A DNA stretch of 64,000 nt, from contig CAZSNT010000021.1 in NCBI GenBank assembly GCA_964607765.1, positions 1 through 64,000 of the forward strand, read 5' to 3'. This document shows positions 39,401 through 51,400 of the stretch, one piece after another (the stretch's first letter is position 1; each line of letters begins with the position of its first letter). A program made the translations under genes and the position numbers. The DNA is from CAZSNT01 sp964607765. Lineage in GTDB: Bacteria > Verrucomicrobiota > Lentisphaeria > Oligosphaerales > JABHEG01. The notes below the pieces were generated by a model. The model saw only the letters and a program-made list of their open reading frames with translations, had not been told where the DNA came from and made no database searches.

Positions 39401-42400
39401 GTACCGTCGCTCTTCCACAGCTCGTCGCCGTCGATCATCAGGAACAGGTTCTCGTCGACAGTGGTCAGGCCGGTGACCTCGTCGGGGAGCGTCCTGACGA
39501 ACTCGAGCGAAGCACCGTCGGTGCGCCACAACATGGGATACGTGGCGTTGGCCGTGATGAAGTAGAGCGAGTCGGCGAGTACTGTTGACAGCCCAATCGC
39601 GCCGGGTGCATCATCGACAACCCGCTGCGCCGTGGTGGCACTGCTGGTCCAGACCTCGTAGGCGTCGGCCCCCGTCTTGACCGTGAAGTGCAGCACATCA
39701 CCTTCGGCTCCGAGCAGGTCCGCCTCACCGACGAAGCCCGTCTGGACCTGGCTGGTGCCGCCGAGCGTGCCGTCCGTCACCCAGAGCTCCACGCCGGTGT
39801 TCACCACGGTGAAGAACAACTTCCCGGCCGCCGTGCCGAGCAAGTCGCCCTGGGCTCCGGCCAGGCCGGCCCCGGGCACAACGGCATCGATGCTCTTGAG
39901 CAGTGTGGCTTCGGTGTCCTCGCCCTCGCTCTGATCGTGCCGCCAAAGCTCCAGCTTGTTGACGCCGTCGAACACGGTGTAATACACGGCGCCGTCGAGG
40001 GCAACAGCATCGTCGGAATCGCTCGTGCCGAGATTCAGCGTCGTGACCGCGCCCGTGCCGGAGTCGTTGCTCTTAAACAGTGCCCCGTCCACGGTGAACA
40101 GCAGTGTGCTGCCGGCGGCCACCAGGCCCTGCGGGGCAGCACTGAAGGTGTCGACTGCAGCGGTGGTGGCCAGCGTGCCTTCGCTGGACCACAGTGCGTT
40201 GCCTACCGTGAAGAAGAGCTTGCCGCCAACGGCGGTCAGGTTCTGGGCCGCGCCAACGGTGGCGACCTCGACAGCGAACACGCCGTCAGACACCCACAAA
40301 TCCGTGTTGACCAGGAAGAACAGGCGCGTGTCCACGGGTGTAAGGTCGGTGATGGATGCGCCGATGGAGGTCGCGCTGTCCTGCTGCGTGATCTCGACCG
40401 TGCTGACGCCGTTGCTGCGCCAGAGCGCGCTGCCGCCGATGGTGAAGAACACGTTGTCGCCAACGCTGACCACGCCGGCGGGCTGCTCCAACGTGCTGCC
40501 GGCGGCATCGGTGACCGTGTCGACAGCCACGGTGCCGGCGGGATCATAGACCTTCAGGTAGTACGTGCCGCCTTCGAGGCGCGTCAGATCAAAGATGGAT
40601 CGTCCCTCGGCAACAACGCCGCCGCCCTCGTTGTAGAGTGTCCCGAGCACGCCGGTCTGCTCGCCGAGCGTAGCCTGCACATTGACCACGCCGGCAGAGG
40701 CCGTGCCGCTGCGCGAGAGACTGATCTGCGTGGCACTGGTGAGGCGCAGCGTCATCCAGGTGAGACCGTCCGCCAGCAGCGCCCGGACGGCGGTCGTCAG
40801 ATCCGCCTCACCTGTGCCGGGCGGAACGCGGAACGTGTAACGCGCCGGGGCAACGCGGTCCGCGGACGTGATGATGCCGTCGCCTTCCGCAGCCAGGACC
40901 TCGACGACCATCTCGGGAACGGCGACCCCGCCGAGACGCGCGAGGTCGGCTGTGTCGCCGTCCTTGCTCTTCCACAGCGCGCCGTTGACCGTGAAGTAGA
41001 GCGCGCCACCGGATTCTCGCAGGTCATCGGGCGTGCGTACGGGCGCGCCGTCAATATCATTGACGATGGCTGTGCCGGCGGCGGCGCTGCTCCACAGGTA
41101 CGTGCCGCGCGCGTTCTCCAGTCGGAAGAACAGCGTGCTGCCAACGGCGGTGAACTGGGTCGCCGTGCCGACCAGATCGGTCTTCTTTGCAGTCTGCCCT
41201 GGCCCGGTACTGGTCCAGAGCTGCAGATCGGAGCCATCCTGCACGGTGAAGTAGAGCGTGCCGGCGACATTGGTTAGATCCGCGATCGACGTTACGGTTC
41301 CGGCAAAGGTCGTGTGGACCGCGCTCACGCCGTTGGCCGGGTCGCCGTCGGTCCGCAGCAGATCCCAGTCGGAGCCGTCCTTGGCCGCCATGTAGAGATA
41401 GCTGCCCGCTGCGGCGGCGGTCTGCATATCGCCGCTGAACGCGTCAACCTGTTCGGCGAGCAGGGATCCGGCCGTGGCGTCCACCACGTTCATGCGCGTG
41501 TCGCTGCTGCCCGGGGTGGCGAACAGCAAGCTGTCCCCGAGGCGGCTGAGCCCGGACGGCTCCGCGATCTCCGTTCTGCCGGTGATCCTGGACGTGCTGT
41601 AGCTGCCGTTCGCTTCGATCTTGTGGAACACGGAGCTGCCGGCCCAGTCCGCACCCAGGTACATGGCACTGCCCGAAACAGCCATATTGACCGGGTCTTC
41701 GATGTCACCCGCGAGCACTGTCTGCGGGTTGCCGCCGTCCGTTTTCCACAATACGCGCGTGCCGCCGTTGTCAGCAGCGTAGAACAGGGCACCGTCGAAC
41801 ACGACGAAGTCGCTGTGGTCGGTGCCGCCGCCGGTCATGGCCTGAGTGCCGGCCGTTTCGCCATCAGAGCTCCAAAGCTGCGTGCCGCCGTCGTCAACGG
41901 TGAAGTAAAGGGCTTCATCGAAGGCCGTGAGGTCAGCCAGCGCGGTAGAGTCCGTGCCGGTGGTGATATCCTCCACCATCTCGATGGTACCGGAGAGCAT
42001 GGGCAGCGGGATCTCGATGGTCCCCGCCGGGCCACCGTCCTCGCCCGAGGCGCGTGAGGCAACCAAGTCCGGGATATCAGTGAACCCGGGATCATTGATG
42101 GCGTCAACGACATGCTGAGCGGTGGTCTGTCCGGGCTCGATTCTGATGCGCAGTTCCTGCGTCTCCGGCAGGAAGTCCACCTGCTCGCTGCCGGCCTGAG
42201 CACCCTCGACGTAGACAATGCGTATCCCGGTGTAGAGCCCGGAGCCGCCGGGGATGCTGAGAGCTACGTCATTGTCGCCGCCCGCCGCGACCAGCGTGCT
42301 GATCACGCTCCCGTCCGCGCCAGCCTGGACCGTGCTAAGGGCCGTCAGCGTGATGGTGCCGCCGTCGCCGGCCTCGGTGTAGCTGGCTGTCACGGGGATC

Positions 42401-45400
42401 GTGCCAGCATTCGAGCCGCTGTTGATCTCGGTGATGACGGCATTCGCCGTGGTCTCGCCTTCATTAATGTAGACGGTGACGGTCCCGTCACCGCTGCTGT
42501 CGTACTCTGCGAACGCGTCGGCGCCCGACACGCGTCCGTCGTCGAACAGCCGGACTGTGATGTCGTCGCCGGCGGCGCCAGCGGTCTCCGCGGTGAAGCG
42601 CAGATCGTTGTTGGCGCCGGAGAACGTGAGATCGACCCAGGATGCCACCGCGTCGCTGCCGTTGTCCGTCACGGTGGTGGGCGCGGACAGAGTCTCGGTG
42701 GTACTGCCGGTGGTACCTGCCGTGAACAGATCCTTGAAGCCGGTCGTGCCGTTGATGGCGTTCTTGATTGTAACCGCCTGGGTCTGGCCGCTGTCGATGC
42801 GCACGGTCAGCCGGTCATTCGAGTCATCCCAGTTCGTAGTGGCCGCGTTCCCGGAAACGCTGCCATCATCAATGATGCTGATGGTGTAATCGTCGTAGGC
42901 CGTGCCATCGGTGTCGGCTTCCAGCGTGATGGTATCGCCGTCGCCATCCAGGTTGATCGTGGCAGTCGAGGGGACTGTGTTCACACCCGCAGTCACCTCT
43001 GTCTCGGTGTACTCCGGCTCGAAGACTCTGGTTGTGTCGCCGCCGGACGCGTAGAACTCGGTCACGCTGTCAATGGCATCAGCGATATCGGACGTTGTCG
43101 TGCTGCCGTCCTGGCGGATGTTGAGTGTGATCAGGCCGTTGCTGTAGGAGGCGGTTGCCGGACCGCCGGAAGTCAGCGTGGCACGGATGTCGATGTCTAC
43201 GTCATCGTAAGCCGTTCCCGAGTTCGCGGCCGACAGCGAGATCGTGTCGCCCTGCACTGAGAACGACCCGGTGGCACGAGCGCCCAAGCCGCCGGTCGCG
43301 ACGTCTGAATATGTCGTTGCCGAGGTCACGGACTTGTCGTTCTGACCGCCGGATGCGGCGAATTCGTCCAGCGCATCGATCGCGTTGGCCACGTCCTGTG
43401 TCGTAGACGTGCCGTTCGAGCGAACGTCCACAACGATGTTCGCGTCGCCGACCGTGTACGTGGCCTCGGCGTCCTCGCCAGCTCCCTTGTTCTTGGTGAT
43501 CGTCACGCCGACGTTGTAGGTCGTACCGTAGTGGACGGCCTGAACCATGATATCAGCGCCGTTCTGGTCCGCGCCCGGATCGAATGTGCCGACGGCTCTG
43601 GCCGGCCCAGCGGCATCGCCGCCACCGGACGTCTCGTTGTTATAGTCGCCGACGAAGACCTTGGTGGCATCGCCGCCGGACGCGTAGAACTCGTCGACAT
43701 CGCTGTTGATGGCGGCGGCGATCGCGGACGTGTCGGTCGTGCCGTCCCTGCGGATACTCACAGTGATCACGCCGCTGTTGTAGGAAGCGGTAGCCGGCCC
43801 TCCGGAAGCCAGCGTAGCACGGATGTCGATGTCCACATCGTTGTAGGTCTGGCCCGAGTTCCAGGCGCCGAGCGAGAGTGCGTCGCCCTCCACCGTGAAG
43901 GAGCCTGAAGCGCGCGCGCCCTTCCCGCCCGTCGTGACGGCTGCGTACGTGGTTGCCGAGTTGACGCCCTTGTCGCCTTGGCCGCCGGACGCGGTGAATT
44001 CATCCAGCGCATTGATTGCATCGGCCACCTCGTCAGTCTTCGACGAGCCGTTGGTGCGGACATGCACCACGATATTGGCGTCGCCGACCGAGAACGTGGC
44101 ATCGGGGAGGCCGGAGCTCTTGTCCTTCACAATCTGCACGCCCACATTGTAGTCAGCACCGTCGTAGACGGCATTGACCGTAATGTCGGTGCCGTCGCTG
44201 CTGCCCGGATCGAACGTGCCGCTGGCTTTGGCGGGGCCGCCTGTGCCGTCCGTGCCGCTGGACGTCTCATCGTCGTAGTCACCGACGAACACCGTAGTCG
44301 CGTCGCCGCCGGACGCATAGAATTCCGCCACGTCGTTGTTGATGGCGCCGGCAATGGCGGACGTCGTTGTGGTACCGTCTTGGCGGATATTGACGGTTAT
44401 CGTGTTGGCGACTTCGTCGTAGGTGGCAGTTGCCGGGCCGCCGGCGGCCAATGTGGCGCGGATGTCGATATCCACGTCATCGTAATCCGCGCCTGAGTTC
44501 CAGGCACCGAGCGAGATCGCATCGCCCTGCACGGAGAACGATCCGGTGGCGCGGGTACCGAGGCCGTCGGTCGTGACGTCTGAATACGTCGTTGCCGAGG
44601 TCACAGCCTTGTCGTCCTGGCCGCCCGCCGCAATGAACGCATCCAGGGCATCTATCGCATCGGCCACGTCCTGTGTCGTGGACGTACCGTTTGAGCGGAC
44701 GTCCACGACGATGTTCGCGTCGCCGATCGCATACGTTGCCTCCGCGGCCTCGGCAGCTCCCTTGGTCTTGGTAATGGTCACGCCGACGTTGTAGGTCGCG
44801 CCGGTGTAGGCGGCCTGGACCATGATGTCAGCGCCGTTCTGGTCCGCGCCCGGATCGAACGTGCCTCCGGCTCTGGCAGAGCCGCTGCCGTTGCTGCCGC
44901 CCGTTGTCTCGTTGTTGTAGTCGCCGGTGAAGACTGTGGTGCTGTCGCCGCCGCTGGTGGAGTTGAACGCGGTCAAGTTGTGGATGGCATCCCTGACGTT
45001 CCTGGTGGTTGTCGAGCCGTCCTTGCGGATGGCGACAGTTATGGTCTTGCTGGCGTAGGACGCGCTCGCCGTCCCGGAAGCCAGCGTAGCCTCGAGTACC
45101 ACATCCACGCCGTTATAGGCCGTACCGACCTGTGCGGCCTCAACGGTTATCGTGTCGCCCTCGATCGGGAATGTGAACTTGGCTTTGACGCCATCGTCGC
45201 CACCGGCCGTGACCGTCTTGACCGCCGTGACCGTGCCGGACGGGGTGCCGGTGACAGTGACGGGGCTGGAGCCGTAGTCATTCACGCGTGTCTTGACGAT
45301 GGACTCAGTCGTGGTGCCGCTTTTGACCTTGATCGTGAGGATCTTGTCGTTGCTGTCGTAGGACACGGACGCGTTGTTGGTGGTGATCGAGCCGTCGTCC

Positions 45401-48400
45401 AGGTACAGGATGTCAATGCCGTCGCCAGCCGCCCCTACAGCGGTCGAGGACTTCACGGTGAAGGTCAGGTTCCCGAGCGTGGCGACCGACTGTTGGGCGT
45501 CCGCGCCGTTATCGGTCTGCCCGATGAAGAAGCCGATCGTGCCGTCGCCGCTGTTCTCACTCGCATTGACCGACGCAGTGAAAGGCACGCCGGCGCCGGG
45601 AGCATTGATGGCGCTGAGGATGTCGTTGCGCGTCGTTCCCTGGCGCACCTCGATGACGAGGATGTTGCCCGCCTCGTTGTAGGAAGCAGCGGCATCCGTG
45701 CCCAGACTCGCGTTGTACTCGAGACTGACCTGCAGGTTGTTGTAGTCGTCGGTTGCGGAGTCCGCAACCAGGTCGATGTCGTTGTTGGCCCCGGAGATAC
45801 CGATAAGGAACTGAGCGATCGTGCCCGGCACGGCGGGATCCACGGCCATGATCCCGGCCGGTGTGACGCTGACCGTACCGGTGCCGCCCTCGAGCGGCAC
45901 GAGATCGAATTCGCTGACCGCATCAAGCGCGGTATCGATCGTGTTGACAGTGGTCTGATCGTTGTCGATGTAGATGAACAGCGTGCTGCCCAGGTACCGA
46001 GCCACTGCGCTGTCGCCCGACAGCGAGTTGCCTGCGCCGTCCGTGCCGTCATCGACGAACATCACCGGGATGCCTGCATACAGATCACCCGACGCGGTGG
46101 CATCAATCCGCATGCTGTTGTTCGCGCCGTCCGGATCGATGGTGACCGAGGCGTAGCCGGGCCGCAGGCGCCACAGCTCCGCGCCGTGGTCATTGTCGTC
46201 AGCCACGAAGAACAGCATGTCGGTGCCGCCGGCCACTGCCACCGTGGTCAGCTGCGATATGGTCTTGGCCGGCAAGCGACCCTCTGCCAGAGTGAAGTTG
46301 CGCAGCTCGATGGTTGTGAGTGCCGTTCCGCTGCTCTTCCACAGCTTCGTGGTGTACCCGCCGTCGTAGTCGACGAAGTAGAGTTCGTTCTCGAACATCT
46401 CGAAGTCGGACAGGACGTGGTTTGCACCGAACTCCTTGACCAACGTCGTGTTGTCCTCGGTGCCGTCCGTGCGCCAGAGCTCACTGTCGCTGACGCTGAA
46501 GTAGAGCCAGCCCAGACCGGACGGCGTGATGTTTGCCGGGGCCACCACTTCGTCGCGAGCGCTGTCGAGCAGTTTCGCGACGCTGTTCTGATCGCCCTGC
46601 CACAGGCGCGGGCTCCCGCCCGAGTCGGCCCGGAAGTAGATCTTGTTGTTGAACACGACCAGTTCGCCGAATGAGGCGCCACCCGCGCCGGAGTTGACAT
46701 CGGCTGCAATCTGTGTCTGTGCCTGCGTGCCGTTGGTCTGCCACAGTTCGGTGCCGGAACTGCTGTCGTCCGCAGTGAAGAACAGCCAACTCCCGAGCGC
46801 GGTCAGCCGCTCCGGGTCGAGGAGCAGGCGCCCGTCAGACGACAGCAGTATGTCCGTGCCCGAGGCGTCGCTCTTCCAGAGCACGGTTTCGCCCTCGTAC
46901 TCGGCCGCGAAGTACACGGCCGAGCCGACGACGGTCATGTGCGCCGGCGAGTAGACGGGTGTCGCCTTGACGACAGGCTGCGTGTTCGCCTCGGCACCGT
47001 CCGTGCTGGACCAGAGCATCGGGGTGCCGCCGAGGTCGCCGCGGAAGAACAACTTGTTGCTGACTGCCACGAGTTCGCCGACGGCCGTGGGTATGACGCT
47101 GTTGTCATCCAGGTCCTGTCCCGTCACTGCGACGGTGCCGCCCGCGGTCCCGTCACTGACCCACAGCCGTGCCGCATTGCCGGTGCCGAGCGTGAAGAAC
47201 AGGCGTGAGCCAACGGCGACCGTGCTCTCCGGCACGGACGCAATCTGTTTGACAGCGGCTGTTGTGACGGCCGTGCCGTCGCTCTTCCACAGCTCAACGG
47301 TGCCTGTCGTGCCGTTCTCGACCGCGAAGAACAGGGCGCTGCCGACGGCTGTGAGCTTCTGCGGCGCGCCGGCCGTCACGCCCGTGACCATGACGGTGCC
47401 GGGCGCCGTCCCGCTGCTCTTCCAGAGCTGCCAGCCGTCCGTCGGGTGGTTGACGGTGAAGAACAGCGTGCTGCCCGCAACAGGAACGACGTCCACAATG
47501 TGTTCCGGCATGGTGACGGCGTCGCCGGCGAGCGCTTCGAGATGGAGCACGACCTGGGCCAACACGCTCGGATCATCGAGGTACGGGATGAAGCGGCTGA
47601 GATCCACTTCGATGATTCCCGTGCTGCCGGGACCAACTGTGAGGTCGTCGCCGGTGAGGGTCACGGTTCCGTCATCGGCCACCGTGCCGTCGCGCACGGG
47701 CAAGTTGACCGTCATCTGCACGCCTGCAGCCGGGGCCAGTTGCAGGGAGTTTCCGGGCACACCATCACCGAGCGTGGTGAATCGGTACCACCGCTCCGAC
47801 TGGCCGGCGGTCAGGTAGTAGTTGGTCGTGTCCAGCACGCCGTTGCCGTCATGGTCGTAGTCAGCGAAGACGTCGGCCTGCCCCGTTCCCCTGTCCACCA
47901 AGTAGTAGCCGCTGCCAGTGATGGTGCGGTTCGAGATCAGGCGGTAGCCGCTGGCGGGCATGGCTTCGCGCATCAGCGCGCCGTAGATCACATAGGTTCT
48001 GCCGGCGTCTTCCTTGACCGCGCTCAGGAACCCGTCAACGCCCGGCGCACCCACCAGCAAGTCATCCATCCCGTCAGCGTCCAGATCGACATTCGGGGAG
48101 CCTGCGAGCTGGCCCAGGTTATCGAATTCGGACTCCGCTCCGAGCGTTACGTCCGCATCGGCGAGCAGCAGCGCGCTCGTGTTGCCTTGGGCAACGGAGT
48201 AGAACACGTACACTCCGCCGCTCTGCAGGTTGTCCAGTATGGTGTTCGGGCTCACCTGGTAGGCGGGCGGCTGCAGCGTCGCGGTGGTCTGCACGGCGCT
48301 CTTCTGCCCGATGGCCAGATCCTGCTCGCCGTCCCCGTTGAAGTCGCCGCCCGTGGCGGTCAGGTTACTGACGAGGGAGGTGCTGCCCAACTGCCCCGCG

Positions 48401-51400
48401 GACGCCTGCATGATGATCAGGTCCGCCGTGTCGGACGCGTCCGCCGCAACGGCGGGAGCGTTGGCGGCGGCATAGTCTGCCGAGCCGAAGAACACGAGCA
48501 TGCCGCCGGTCGCTGTGCCAGCATCTTCCCGCAGACGGCTGACCGCAAAGTCGTCGTACCCGTCATCATTGAGGTCGCCGAGGGCAAACGCGCCCGCGCC
48601 CAAGTCCGTATCCGTGACGTTGAGCACGGCGTGCTGCTGGAGCACGATGGCATCTTCGGTGGTGAGTGACACGTCGAACAGGTCACGGAAGCCGTTGGTG
48701 TCCGCCATGGCCGCCCGTGCCCCTTCGGCGGTCGTTACACCGTTCTTGACGCGCACGGTCAGCGTCTTCGCGCCAACGCTGTAGACGGTCGACACGGGGC
48801 TGCCATCGGCGAGGCCGTTGTCGTTGATGAACTCGACGGTGTAGGCGTCAAACGCGTTGGTGGTCGCCTTGGCTTCGACACGCAGCGCGTTGTTCGCGCC
48901 GCCGAAATCGAACACGACACTGGCCGGCACGTTAACCGAGCCGCCGGAGGTCTGCGCTTTCGCAAGGACGTGTTCGTCAGCGAGACCGCTGATGTTGCTG
49001 ACCAGGCCCGTCCCCGTGTTCGGTGTCACCTGCCGGCCGGGCACCAGGTAGGCACGGCCATCGGTATTGGCCACGCCCTCGAAGTGACGATTCACCAAGG
49101 CGATATCGTCCAGGCTGTCACCGTTCACGTCGCCGGCGATCACGGCCTGCAGGTCACTGTCGAAGTCCGGAGCGAAACCGAACAGCAGCGACCACTCGGC
49201 CAATGCGCCCACATGCGTGCCGGCCGAGTCGGTGATCTTCAGTCGCCAGGTGCCGTTCGGGTTGTCGTACATGAACCCGACCGGAGCCCCGCCGCCATCG
49301 AAGCCTGCAAGCGTCTCGGCCGGCCGGAACGGGCCGGAGAACGGTGCTGCGCCCATGGTGATTGAGATGTCCGCCTGGTCGTCCAGGATCAACGGCATGG
49401 CCTGAGTGCCGAAGTTGGCATTCTCACCCCCAACGCCGCTGAACAACAACACTTCGTCGCCGTCCGGATTGATCAGCCACGCCTGCAGGTCGGACACATC
49501 GGGGTGCGTGATCTGCAGCCGCACATCCACATCCGTGATGGCCTCGGGCAGACCACTGACGGCCAGGTCTGCGTAGGTCGGGCTGGTACCGATGTCCAGC
49601 GACCAGTCGTTGATGGTGCCCTGGAAATTGCCCTGGCCATCGCTTACCTCCAGGTACCAGCCGCCGTTCAAGGCATTCCCGGCCAGGCCGTTGAAAGCGC
49701 TTAGCGCCCCAGCCGTTTCCGGTACGAATACGCCGTTGTAAGGAGCTGCACCGGCCTGTATGTGCGTTCCGCTGGGCGCGTCGTCGTCCAGCGTCAGGCT
49801 CGTGATATTGTCGCCCGTGCCGCCGACGTTGCTGAACAACTCGACGCGCCTCGAGCCGTCAGGGTTGACCAGCCAGACCGTCAGATCCTCGACATTCGGG
49901 TGCGTGATATCGAGCGTGACGTCCACGTCCGTGATGACCACATCATCCAGGCCGTTGACCGTGACCGACTCGCTCTGAACGGGTTCATTGGTACGGATCA
50001 GCAACTGCCAGTCATCGACCCGACCGACGGCCTGGGGCTGCAAGTCGGTCTGCAGGTCGGTCACGCGCAGCGTCCATGTGCCGGTGGGGTCTGCCCCGTC
50101 AAACGCGTTCAGCTGGTTGCCGCCGGGGTTGAAGACGCCAGTGTACGGCGGTGTGCCTGCCTGAATGCTGATGCCGGCACCCGCATCCAGCCACGTGTTG
50201 CTGTAATCCTGCCCTGCACCCCCGATCCCGTCAACCAGCGTGACGTAACCGACGGTCGGGCTTCTCAACTCAACCTTCACATCGGAGAGGCGGTAGTGGT
50301 CTATGTCGAGGAACAGGTCGACATCGGTGACGGTGCCTTCGAGCGATGCGGGCACATTGACGGTGTAGGTGGTTGAACTGGCCGCCTGAGTCTTGACCGT
50401 CTGCACATCGAGCTTCCAGCCGTGCAGCCAGCCTTTGTCGCCGCCGAGCCGGTCTCGGATCTCCAGCGTCCATGTGCCGGCCGGATCCTCCCCACGGAGC
50501 CTGGACAAGGCCTGCTCGGGCTTATAGGAGGCGGTGAACGGAGCAGTGCCGGATTGGATGTAAGTGCCGGCCGAATCGTCGAATACAGTGTCACTGGAAT
50601 TGAGCACGCCATCGATCGTGCCGAAGTTGTCTCGATAACTGCCCACGCGGTCGGCGAGGCGGATCCGGGTGCCCTGCGGGCTGATCAGGTAGATGTCGAG
50701 GTCGTAGTCGTAGGTGTGCGACAGCTGCAGCGTCACGTTGACGTCGTTGATGATGCCGTAGTCGTCGTCCGGAACGGCGCCGCCGCCCGGGAGCGTGAAG
50801 TCGGCGCCGTCGAGGTCAATCTGAGAACTGATGGTCTTGTAGTCGGTGATGAACATGCCCGGAGTCTGGTCACTGGGAGTGACCGTGCCGACGTTCGTGC
50901 TCGTCCACGGGAACAGCGACTCGGTGGGTACGACCTGGTAGCCGTAGATGCCGGGCCCGGTCCAGCGCAGATCGACGTTCGAATGAGAGCTGTTCTCGAA
51001 GTACTCCATCTGGATCATGTACTTCTCGCCTTCGGTGAGGGTCACCGGACGCGAGTTGTGCGCTGTGAAGCCCTGGTCGTGCCATGCGTCCACGAGTATG
51101 TCCTCGTCGAAGACGCCGTTGTCGTCAACGTCGATCCAGAGCCTGGCCCCGTCGTCACTGACCGTCTGGAACGTGTAGTTGCCGGTGTGGCGCACCTGCA
51201 CGTAACCCTTCCAGCGCACGGAGAACTGGTCTGCGTCCACGGCGCCGCTCCAGGGAGTGCCGGTGGCCCAGCGCCCATAGACTTGAGAGTCGATGCGCGT
51301 GCCGGCTAACGTGCTGTTGCCCAGTGTGCCTGTTGCGCCTAGTCTCCGGATCTCGGCTGGGAACCAGAACCACCCGTCCGTGTAGAAGTCGTTGTAATAC

